From: M3007 sp043764095
GTDB lineage: Bacteria; Bacteroidota; Bacteroidia; Chitinophagales; Saprospiraceae
Direction of reading: 5' to 3'
Length of the DNA stretch: 64,000 nt
Assembly (NCBI GenBank): GCA_043764095.1
Contig: JAYUKX010000020.1
Coordinates: 6,634-70,633, forward strand
Shown here piece by piece: positions 17,701 through 25,300 of this stretch. Both the position numbers and the translations under genes were made by a program. Within the stretch, counting starts at the first letter, position 1, and every line of letters starts with the position of its first letter. Under the pieces are notes generated by a model. The model had not been told where the DNA came from. It worked only from the letters and a program-made list of their open reading frames with translations, and made no database searches.

Positions 17701-19288
17701 CTAGGTAGGTAGCATCCAAAACAGCAACACCGCCACCGCAGATCACAACCGTATCGGGCATGGTAGTTAATGCTGGAAGGTCGTTGATTAATAAGATTTC
17801 CTGCGGCATCAAGCAAGAGCAAAGGTTGGTCAGCGTAATTTTGATGGATTCTTGACCCTCTAATAGCAGATCGCTAAGGATCGTAACTGGTAGCAAAAAT
17901 TGGTCTTGACCTGCTGGAATTGTGATCGATGAAGGGATTGGTTTGAAATCTAAACCCGATGTAGCAGTACCAGTAATGGTAAAACTTACGGTCATTGGGA
18001 TATTGATATTGCCTCCCACACGGTCGAACAATAATGCTGCATCACCGCATTTTTCGAACGTTTCATTCACATCGGGCTCGCCGTTTACGAGCCATTCAAC
18101 CGAGGCATTACCACCAGCATCGAAAGAGCCTTCATCCACAAATACTGCTGAGTCCCAAGCGCCATCACCAATATCAGCAATGACCAGTTTAATATGGTAG
18201 GTTTGGCAAGGGATAACATTAGCGGATGCCACAAATTTGCGGGTATAACCATCATACTGTACCTCATTTACCGCATTGGACGAAGAAGGGTTTTGTCCAC
18301 AAAGGTTACCACTTCCTGCTGGCTGGTTGTTAACATAAAAACCAGCATTAGTTAAGTGGTTGACATTGTTAATCGCAACAGGGGTTGGTGACATGGGGAC
18401 TGTTGCAATATTCTGAACGCCCCCAGGGATTCCTGGGCCGGAAATAAAGAACCCAAAAACATCATTAAATTGCGACCCTACATATTCGCAGTACTCCTCA
18501 GAAGCAAATACGTATCTAAATACTACTTGAGGTTGTGTCGGGGTAAAGTCGAATTCTAAACGAGCTACGTCAAATTGTGCGCCAGTAGATAAACTAGATA
18601 AGTCTCCATCAGGGCCACAGCTGCCTGCGCTTGATCCGGCACCATCGCTAGAGTTAGGGCCAGGGGCAATGCTTACTGGGCCAGTGGCTAGTATCATGCC
18701 TCTATTGAAACCAATATTGGTTTGCCCTCCTGAAAAAGTACCTAGGGCACCGCCTCCACCACAAAGGTTGATACCATCTACATCAAAACAGTTACCTCCA
18801 ATTAGCACTTCCCTAACGGCTGCATCGGGGTCAATACCATCTACTGATAGTACTTCATCAGGTGCATTGAAGAATTTGTTGACCAATGAGCAACTCGTGC
18901 AGGATAGCGAAATAGTATATATTGGTGTATTTGATGCCGCCCAAGTACAAGGGAAATTTAGCACAAAACTCATCTCTTTTGCAGTTGCAACAAAAGTGAG
19001 TATAATTGGTGCGTTTTCTGCGCTGGCAAAATTGCCAGCAATAGAAATCGTAGGAACGCACCCTGCGGTTTCTGCATTCGGAGGTGCTAATAATTGATAG
19101 GTCTCTCCAAGTTTAAGACCCGTAAATTTTAGGGGTTGAATGGATGCCTTTGGAGTTATTTTTTGCCGCCCAAACTCACTTTTGAGTACGATGGGTTCAA
19201 CAGAAAATGGGCTTTGTGCAATTCCGTACAAAAAACCAGTCAGTGTCAATAATAACACCATTGCATAACGGAAAGTAGAAAAGGGCAT
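11714..19288 (-). CDS. Giant T9SS-exported surface protein with 17 tandem Ig/PKD-like repeats
   Basis: A 2524-residue secreted protein. A signal peptide (residues 1-25) is followed by a choice-of-anchor L type domain (about 130-390, with FRYVFASEEYCEYVGSQFND), a Calx-beta-like segment (about 395-495), an Ig-like segment, and two SprB-type repeats (about 670-820). Next come 17 tandem repeats of 82-86 residues (about 824-2249), another SprB-type repeat, and a C-terminal type IX secretion type B (gliding-motility-associated) sorting domain (about 2420-2524, with IPNVFTPDN and FQIFDRWGEKV). Each repeat carries one Cys near its start and another in an NGC-like turn, consistent with an intradomain disulfide. 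It should be exported by T9SS and attached to or released from the cell surface, as an adhesin or gliding-type surface filament. The gene is monocistronic, with a terminator downstream. Confidence 0.92.
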   Translation of the reverse strand: MPFSTFRYAMVLLLTLTGFLYGIAQSPFSVEPIVLKSEFGRQKITPKASIQPLKFTGLKLGETYQLLAPPNAETAGCVPTISIAGNFASAENAPIILTFVATAKEMSFVLNFPCTWAASNTPIYTISLSCTSCSLVNKFFNAPDEVLSVDGIDPDAAVREVLIGGNCFDVDGINLCGGGGALGTFSGGQTNIGFNRGMILATGPVSIAPGPNSSDGAGSSAGSCGPDGDLSSLSTGAQFDVARLEFDFTPTQPQVVFRYVFASEEYCEYVGSQFNDVFGFFISGPGIPGGVQNIATVPMSPTPVAINNVNHLTNAGFYVNNQPAGSGNLCGQNPSSSNAVNEVQYDGYTRKFVASANVIPCQTYHIKLVIADIGDGAWDSAVFVDEGSFDAGGNASVEWLVNGEPDVNETFEKCGDAALLFDRVGGNINIPMTVSFTITGTATSGLDFKPIPSSITIPAGQDQFLLPVTILSDLLLEGQESIKITLTNLCSCLMPQEILLINDLPALTTMPDTVVICGGGVAVLDATYLGGVPEYTFQWSNNGGTAQQAAFFVNNSGTYKVTITDECGQTTVQSIYVRVNPPPKAQLSPPAPQLCADGGSGFLKVIFTGNGPFELVYSINGNPQDPITDITDNPYFLEVNEIGLYTINSVTDFEGCQGTGQGTQLVVNSQLNLTGVTTNVQCFGQTNGTINTTVTGGSGPYNYVWEGPVTIANIPDPINLQAGVYNVTLTDGYNCSLTNSFTVQAASVLVPVAAQAQIPNCTNPNGGSINLTVNGGFPNYTYKWSNSTTSQNPQNLPAGTYTVTVTDQSGCTRTATTTVVANTTPPIAVGVAMDDIDCQTLSVQLNGQGSSVGSNFSYLWSVASPTGNIVGSTNTLDIIVSQGGTYRIRVTDSTNGCTSTVDVPVVSNVLLPVADAGPPQIVTCAIGNVTLDGSGSSSSANNFTYAWTASNGGIIAGGENTTQPIASSVGTYTLLVTNNINFCTATDNVVVTSNFAPPTAVIAAPDLINCVQNQVILNASGSSPSNVFYNWGTLNGNIISGFTTANPVVTEAGDYVVTVTNPGNGCTSTASKEVKEDQSVPSVLAFSNESLDCNTSTVIITGQNPTNDGSPVWTVSQGGNIVGSANSLSITVDKPGLYTLTITNPTSKCSASASKLVEQNIQPPVAIAGPPGTLNCYNNNTLTIGDPNAFLIDTKFQWTASNGGNIQGPTNQSSATVNKAGTYAIVVTNQQNGCTNTASVTIAQDITPPITVVAPAGQINCQNSFVQLNGVGSSTGPIYGYDWTTPNGSISIGTNTLTPVVTAPGTYQLLVTNNVNGCKSSATATVISDLNLPSFAIQAAPPITCLVDILTLNASVASSGNFTYQWGSVDGAILSGANTLNPVVTKSGTYTLIVTNTANNCSAVENVVVIADNVPPAINAGPTQILSCTEPTLTINGTGPSSGHTYKWVATDGGNILLGANTLTPSIDKPGTYTLSATNNINGCTSTSIVQIAQDAGQPIVQVAVPPSLTCTTQQVNINAAGSSTGSNYVYEWSGLSIINGINSLNPTVDQPGTYTITITNTSNGCTQTATTTVPQNIAKPVADAGPANTLNCYQAELQIGGANISTGPNFTYVWSGPGILSGINNAQPIVNQPGVYDVTVTNTQNGCTEVGNVALAANFTTPTVDAGPSGLITCTDNFYETTPSITGTGPFTYHWETTGGSFLNGAIGQSQLNPILNGAGFYYLTVTNTASGCTSTDVMQVYESADFPESDAGFSDLLTCNINQLTLDGSSSSQNGPFTYQWIPTSGGNIVSGANTLYPVIDAPGTYSLAVRDTSNSCISYSMVEISQNITPPDAEAGAPVTLTCSVNSVTLDGDVNSNGSFTYSWTAANGGNILSGATTLSPEVNAVGIYTLKVTNTSTGCTDTDQVDVLADQNAPIVAIAQPAILNCNIDFVLLNTSGSSTGNVTYNWVTPNGNFIDLSDSSKVKVNAPGVYQLVIQDMDNNCASLASVTVAQDITAPIAQAGMDTKLDCKSIIATLDGLGSSSNGNFFYQWSTPNGEILADPNSLTPTVSASGTYLLTVVNTDNGCKSTDLVVVNEDINQPDIVIVIPALITCFASEVVLDGSNSSTGNAYSYAWTTPNGNIINGETTPQAVVNTPGLYTLTILNNDNGCANASTTTVEENTVAPSVQILPPGTITCADPVVSIIALAESGSQYVFGWSTIDGNIVSGETSLQLLVDKPGNYNVLVVNNNNGCAALANTNVLEVLDRPNNFEFTLGLPGCRDNDGLIRFDSVMGGIEPYLYSINGGNSFANSISFGGLAPGTYELLVQDINGCEYSEDLEIPAAIDPSIDVTPQFELQFGDSLQLNAVLPPGFPLDLIDTIRWEPLTFLTFSGTTVPELLTPICKPFNTIQYKVSVLTKNGGCEAYDRIAIIVDAEPHIYIPNVFTPDNSADPANTIFYIHADDKRKQIKQVNSFQIFDRWGEKVHFAQNFQPNDPAYGWDGQIGGEGKALTPAVFVYYAEIELIDGQKILYEGDVTLVR
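12540..16817 (-). repeat. 17 coding tandem repeats of about 252 bp
   Basis: Within the giant surface protein gene, 17 consecutive units of about 246-258 bp encode Ig/PKD-like domains. Typical signposts in each are a C at about position 14, GTYTL or a variant near position 65, and NNGCTST or a variant near 73. DNA identity between units is modest (diverged, not recent copies), so the array is old rather than freshly expanded. Confidence 0.9.
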
Positions 19289-19679
19289 AAGCGATAAGAG
19301 TTCGGTTTGAAATAAAAATGAATAATAGCAAGCGTATTAAACAAAAACTGACACATGGGATGGATTAAATGCAGATTATGTATAGTCGTTTTAGTATCAA
19401 GATACCTTAATTACGCTGAATGCTGTATCAGCAGCATTAAAAATTGTTGTGGGGGGAAAGGGGGACACTCAATTCGTCTGCAATATTATGCAAGATTTGA
19501 ACGCTAACCAAATTTTCTAAGGTGTTTATGGTATAATTCGACTAAATCCAGTTATTAAACCGAGTTTGCTAATTTTAGCAATTGTTATGAAATACATAAT
19601 TTTGAAGCACAGACACACTATCCCTTGTAATTGTTCGTTTTTCTGCCCGAATAAAATCCTTTGTTTTTTTTAATATATT
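19289..19679. other. Intergenic region upstream of giant surface protein gene
   Basis: A 391-bp gap between divergent genes. It must hold promoters for both neighbours, but no convincing TAnnTTTG element, RNA gene or repeat was found. A G-rich stretch (GTGGGGGGAAAGGGGGAC, about 19,449-19,466) is the only notable feature. Confidence 0.5.
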
Positions 19680-20348
19680 ATGATGAATAAATCAATTTTA
19701 GTTAGTTTGACGGTGGTATTAGGGCTTTCATTTATTTCATTAAATGCTCAAAACTTAGATTACAGAAGTTCCCTTAGTACACCTGTCGGCCTCAATGGTT
19801 GGCAAATTGTAGCACTCGCAGATGATATCATATCCGCAGATACGGTAATTGGTGCCTACATGAAGGCTTCGCCTACTTTGGGGCTATCCTATGACTTGGG
19901 CTTGGCCAAATGGTTCAGTTTGGGGCTTCAATTTACTTGGAATCGTGGACGTATTGGAGCCGACGACCTAACCGTTACTGTAAAAGACAAAGAATATACA
20001 GGCGCTGTCGAGTTGAACCTTCGGCGCTTAAATTTTGGCTTTAGGCCGCTTATTCATTACGCCAATAACGGACGATTCGACTGCTATTCCGGTTTTCGGA
20101 TCGGTGTCAATTATATAAGGACCAAAGTAAGCGTAGGCACCGAAGAAGATATTACTGATAGTGAATTAATCGACCGCTTGCTGGGTAATAATTGGTTGCT
20201 CAATCGTAATTATCGAAATGTAAGACCTACAATACAGGTAATCCCTTTCGGAATGCGTTGGTATTTTACACCGCAATTGGGACTTGGCTTTGAGTCCACC
20301 GCAGGGGCAACTTACTTTTTTTGTGCGCAGTTGGACTATCGTTTTTAA
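19680..20348 (+). CDS. Outer-membrane beta-barrel protein
   Basis: A 222-residue protein with signal peptide (MMNKSILVSLTVVLGLSFISLNAQ) and a series of amphipathic strands with aromatic ends (FSLGLQFTWNRGRIG, LNLRRLNFGFRPLIHY, CYSGFRIGVNYIRTKV, VIPFGMRWYFTPQLGLGFESTAGATYFF), ending QLDYRF. A C-terminal Phe in a strand is typical of BAM substrates. It is likely an 8-stranded barrel of the OmpW/OprG or porin-like type; the function is unknown. ATG at 19680 or 19683 is equally possible. Its stop codon overlaps that of the convergent S41 peptidase gene. Confidence 0.75.
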   Translation: MMNKSILVSLTVVLGLSFISLNAQNLDYRSSLSTPVGLNGWQIVALADDIISADTVIGAYMKASPTLGLSYDLGLAKWFSLGLQFTWNRGRIGADDLTVTVKDKEYTGAVELNLRRLNFGFRPLIHYANNGRFDCYSGFRIGVNYIRTKVSVGTEEDITDSELIDRLLGNNWLLNRNYRNVRPTIQVIPFGMRWYFTPQLGLGFESTAGATYFFCAQLDYRF

Positions 20349-21790
20349 TTGTTTTTGACGGAGGGCTGGGAGGTAATCCAGTTCAAAACTGCCTCCCATT
20401 CCAGTTTTTTGTGGGCGAGTACGTCATCTAAGGTGTAATTGATTGGGATATTGGGCATTACGCCCTTACCTTCATCTTTTCCGAGTTGATATTTGAGGTG
20501 GACTTGTGGAATATGGATCAAAAGACGTGATTCGGGCAACCGTAGTACGGGAATTTGCATACCATTAATAGCGCGCGATCCACCGCCTGTTTCCTCACCT
20601 ATAATAATAGCATTAGAATTTTCTTTTAAAAAAGTAGCCGTTTGGCTGGATGCCGAAAAGGACATACCATTAATCAACACAAAAACCTGCCCATTGTAAT
20701 GGTGCTTTTTGGAAGGTTTGTACTTAATGGTTCTGTACGTCTTTCCATTTTTAATTTTTGGTGGAAAAACGCGCAGCAAACCCAAGTTAGCAAAACTGGC
20801 TACCCGCCCGAGGTATTGCTTGGGTAAATGGTGGCGCCAAGAGCGGAACAACCTTCTACTAAATTCTATTTTAAAGGATTGATTAGAAATATATCGGATA
20901 AGGTTGATCGAACTCGAAAAATTGCCACCAGTATTGTCGCGCAAATCGATCACTAAATAAGGTGTTTTCTTTTGATTCATATCGGTAATTGCCTTTTGGA
21001 ATAATTTAGTACCCGCTCTGCCGCTAAAAGTATTGAGTTTTAAAACCCCAATACTATCGTGTTCGGGATGATAAAAAAAGAATTGAGGTACTTTTTTCGA
21101 GCGGTGTACCATTTTGATTGTTGTGTCTGATTTGGTTTCTGAACCAACCAAGTCGTCTTCTAAAAGGCATTTTACTTTTTGATAATGTTCAATACCTCCT
21201 TGGTCTGCCCATTTGATAAATTGTACGGAATCGGTGGAAAAATATTTCATAAACAGGTAATTAAAATACAAATCCCTGTTGATCACCCGTCCTTGAAAAG
21301 TAGAGTTATAACCATCGGAGGGTTGGTGGCGGCGCATGGTTGCAATCAAATCGGCGGATTTATAATTGCCTATTGATAAAATTTCAGAGCCAGGGGGAAT
21401 AATATCTGTTTTTACACTATCCACCCCAGAGATTGCCCAAATCCGATCTTTTTGGCAAAATACTTGGAAAGGGAGCGCATACTTGCTTTTTTGTTTGGTT
21501 TTACTTTTTACCCTTGCCATATAAGTATGTCCACACCCAATAGGCAACAGCGCGTGCCGAATACGAATTTCCCAATCTTTTGCAGCGATCGAGTCGCCTT
21601 CAAAATCCATTAATCCTTTAATAATGGTTCGAAAACTGTCTTTTGTGATATAGGCATCGGGAGAAGGGTGTACTTTGAGTACCATTCGTTGTAGTGCAGC
21701 AGCATCTTTTTGGGCTTGTAGGCGACTAAATTGCTGTGCATGGGCATTGTAGGTACAAAACAGCACTAAAATGGCATATATTATTCTCAT
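20345..21790 (-). CDS. Exported S41-family peptidase
   Basis: A 481-residue exported protein with signal peptide MRIIYAILVLFCTYNAHAQ. The C-terminal half has the S41 (C-terminal-processing/tricorn-like) core: YLVIDLRDNTGGNFSSS, GQVFVLINGMSFSASS (the nucleophile is the Ser of the SAS segment), NAIIIGEETGGGS, and GVMPNIPI. The central PDZ domain of CtpA-type enzymes is not obvious; the N-terminal ~200 residues are of the helical type seen in Bacteroidota S41 hydrolases. The family residue often written SAxE is Ser here (FSASSQ), so the active site is not textbook. ATG 21790 is preferred to GTG 21799. It is convergent with the beta-barrel gene, overlapping by 4 nt. Confidence 0.85.
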   Translation of the reverse strand: MRIIYAILVLFCTYNAHAQQFSRLQAQKDAAALQRMVLKVHPSPDAYITKDSFRTIIKGLMDFEGDSIAAKDWEIRIRHALLPIGCGHTYMARVKSKTKQKSKYALPFQVFCQKDRIWAISGVDSVKTDIIPPGSEILSIGNYKSADLIATMRRHQPSDGYNSTFQGRVINRDLYFNYLFMKYFSTDSVQFIKWADQGGIEHYQKVKCLLEDDLVGSETKSDTTIKMVHRSKKVPQFFFYHPEHDSIGVLKLNTFSGRAGTKLFQKAITDMNQKKTPYLVIDLRDNTGGNFSSSINLIRYISNQSFKIEFSRRLFRSWRHHLPKQYLGRVASFANLGLLRVFPPKIKNGKTYRTIKYKPSKKHHYNGQVFVLINGMSFSASSQTATFLKENSNAIIIGEETGGGSRAINGMQIPVLRLPESRLLIHIPQVHLKYQLGKDEGKGVMPNIPINYTLDDVLAHKKLEWEAVLNWITSQPSVKNN

Positions 21791-22376
21791 AAACGGCACT
21801 CTACTTTGTATTTATATGTTTTTGTGTGCGGCGAAGATAGTATGCTTAGTCCCTTCGATGTATTCCTAATTGCATTTCCGAATAAAAATTAAGTTTAAAA
21901 TTGAATCGCATTATCTAAATTTGGTCAAAATAATTGATTCGGAATTTATTCTCTTTGTTTGATTTTTTATTATATTTTGTTTGTTTTTTTTGGTTAGATG
22001 CGGCTTTGTTAGGAACTTTGTGCCTCATTTGACAAATAATATTTTACAAATAGCCATAAATATCAGTATTGTATTAATCAATTCATATCGTTTTGATATT
22101 TATACTGAGATTCGTTAGGTTTTGTGTATAGATGAATGAGGATGTTCACGATTTTCATACACAAAACCTTCAGAGCCGAAGTATAAAACGCGACACCACC
22201 ACACACCGTCGTTACTCCTTTTTCCCTTTCCTGAGGGTATGCCTTTATTAACTAGCCATACCAAACCATTATACTCTCGATTTACTGTATAAAAATCATG
22301 CTCAAAGGGCATTTCTTAATTAGTTTGGTCCATGTACTACTAATTCAACAGAAATACCTGGCTTACAGTAATCAAT
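21791..22376. other. 586-bp intergenic region before gltB
   Basis: This gap holds an AT-rich stretch (21,880-22,090), a copy of the 86-bp palindromic repeat (listed separately) and about 190 bp leading to gltB. A 65-codon minus-strand frame overlaps the repeat but is not convincing. No riboswitch or RNA gene is recognised. Confidence 0.5.
22101..22185 (-). repeat. Dispersed palindromic repeat, copy A
   Basis: An ~85-bp element bounded by TATACT/AGTATA-like ends with an internal inverted pair GGTTTTGTGTAT (22,118-22,129) and ATACACAAAACC (about 22,157-22,168). A second copy lies at 43,935-44,020 in the opposite orientation; the arms and outer ends are nearly identical while the loop differs. 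Confidence 0.8.
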
Positions 22377-25300
22377 ATGCAACAACAAGGCTTATATCAT
22401 CCTGATTTTGAACGCGATGCTTGTGGTATCGGATTTGTTGCCAATATTAAAGGCAATAAAGACCATAAAACAGTGTCGGACGCACTCACCGTATTGGAAA
22501 ACATGGAGCACCGCGGTGCCTGTGGTAGTGAGGCCAATACTGGCGACGGTGCCGGTATCCTTATCCAAACACCCCATGAGTTTTTCTCCCGCGAATGTAT
22601 GCGAGATGGCGTACAATTGCCCGCCTTTGGGCGATATGGGGTAGGGGTGGTCTTTTTCCCAAAAGAAATTCAATTGCGTGAGCAGTGCCGCGAAATTTTT
22701 GTTCGTTCTGCTGCCGCTTTAGGTGTAGATGTTTTGCACTGGCGCAAAGTGCCTGTCAATACCTCCGGCATTGGTAACATTGCGCTGTCGGTTGAACCCG
22801 AAATGGAGCAGGTGTTCATAGGTTGCCCAGATCAAATTACGGATAGCGAAGCCTTTGAACGCAAACTCTTTGTGCTCCGCAATTATGCCTCTCACTTGAT
22901 CCATAGCTCAGTAAAAAAGGACGAAATCGGGTTTTATATTGCCTCTATGTCGTATAAAACAGTGGTATATAAAGGCCAATTGACCAGCGGTCAAGTACGG
23001 GGCTATTTCTTGGATTTGTCCAGTCCTGCTTTAGTAAGTGCTTTCGGATTGGTGCATTCTCGGTTTGCTACCAACACTTTCCCTTCTTGGAAACTGGCTC
23101 AACCTTTCCGGTTTATCGCGCATAATGGCGAAATCAATACTTTACAAGGTAATTTAAACTGGCTTAAAACCAGCGAAAAAAACTGGACTTCTCCTTATTT
23201 TTCTAAGGAGGAAATGGAAATGCTACTACCAATAATCGGCCAAAATCAATCGGATTCTGCTTGTCTTGATAATTTGATTGAATTGCTCACCTTGAGCGGA
23301 CGTTCATTGCCACACGTAATGATGATGCTCATTCCCGAAGCATGGGACGGGAATACAGCAATGAACCCCGATAAACATGCCTTTTATGAGTACCACGCAT
23401 CTTTCCAAGAACCTTGGGACGGCCCAGCATCTATCTCTTTTACCGATGGTAATATTATAGGTGCCACATTGGATCGGAATGGCTTACGCCCTTCGCGGTA
23501 CTGCGTCACCACCGATGATCGGGTTATTATGGCCTCGGAGACGGGCGTTTTGCCTGTTGATCCCGCTTTGATTAAGGAAAAAGGCCGTTTACAACCCGGC
23601 AAAATGTTTGTCGTTGATTTGGTACAAGGTTGTATCATTAGCGATGAAGCGTTGAAAAAAGATATTTGCACACAAAAACCATATAATGAATGGCTGAATA
23701 AACATAAAATCACACTGAACGAATTACCCGAACCACGTGTCACTTTCGCGCATTTGGAATCGGCTCAAGTGTTCAAATATCAAAAATCATTTGGCTACTC
23801 TACCGAAGACCTGAAAACAATTTTAGCGCCAATGGCATTGGATGGCAAGGAGAACATAGGTTCAATGGGCACCGATGTTCCATTGGCGATTCTTAGCGAC
23901 CAACCGCAACATTTGTCCCATTATTTCAAACAATTGTTCGCGCAAGTGACCAACCCTCCTATCGACCCCATTCGGGAGCGATTGGTAATGTCGTTGACTA
24001 CGTTTTTGGGCAATATTGGTAATTTGCTGGTCGAAAAAGAGCAAACCTGCCATGCTGTAGCGTTACCGCATCCTGTATTAACCAATTATGAATTGGAAAA
24101 ACTGCGCAGTATTGACACTGGAAATTTTCAGGCAAAAACCCTGCAAATGTATTTCCGCGCCGATGGCAAACCCGGTTCTTTGCAAAAAGCCCTCAAAAGG
24201 ATCTGTCAATACGCCGAAGATGCCGTTGAAGATGGCTTTGAAGTATTAGTACTTTCCGACCGCGCCATCGATTCCGAGCACGCCGCTATTCCTTCCTTAT
24301 TATACACATCTGCTATCCATCACCACCTGATTCGCAAAGGATATCGCGGCAAAACTGGTATCGTTGTAGAGGCTGGCGATGTGTGGGAAACGCACCATTT
24401 TGCGTGTTTGTTGGCTTTTGGGGCAACGGCGATTAATCCGTATCTCGCGCTGAGTTCTATTCGCGACATGAAGGAAAATGGTAGTTTGGAATCCAATTAT
24501 AGCCACCAAAAACTGGAGCAAAATTATATCAAAGCCATCAACGACGGGTTGCTTAAAATTTTCTCTAAAATGGGTATTTCTACACTGCAATCGTACCAAG
24601 CCGCCCAAATTTTTGAAATTGTCGGCTTGAACCGTGCTTTAGTGGATCAATATTTTACAGGTGCTATATCGCGTATTCAGGGCTTAGGTTTAGACGAAAT
24701 TGCTAGAGAAGCATTGGCGAAACACCATTTGTCTTTTAACAATAAAACAATGCCTTCCGATCGTTTGCCGGTTGGAGGTATTTACCAGTGGAAACGCAAA
24801 GGCGAGTACCATTTATTCAATCCGCAGAGTATTCATTTGTTGCAGCATTCTACCCGCACCAATGATTACCCGACATTTAAAAAATATTCTAAAACCATCA
24901 ATGAATTGGGCGAAAAAGCGTGTACACTGCGCAGTCAGTTCCAATTTAAGCGCAACCGCCCTTCTATTTCCATTGATGAAGTAGAACCTGCTGAAAATAT
25001 TTACAAACGTTTTGCTACCGGAGCCATGTCATTTGGTTCTATCTCTTGGGAAGCCCATACTACATTGGCTATTGCAATGAATCGCCTCGGCGGAAAGAGC
25101 AATACTGGTGAAGGTGGCGAAGACGAACGCCGTTATGAGCGTCTGCCCAATGGCGATTCCATGCGCAGCGCTATTAAACAAGTCGCTTCTGGCCGATTTG
25201 GGGTGACCAGCCTTTACCTCACAGAAGCAGACGAATTGCAAATCAAAATGGCGCAAGGTGCAAAACCAGGCGAAGGCGGCCAGTTACCCGGCTATAAAGT

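Noticed and set aside
22115..22312. 65-codon minus-strand frame before gltB
   Set aside because: Half of it is the palindromic repeat, whose other copy keeps a similar frame by arm conservation; no family or ribosome binding site.
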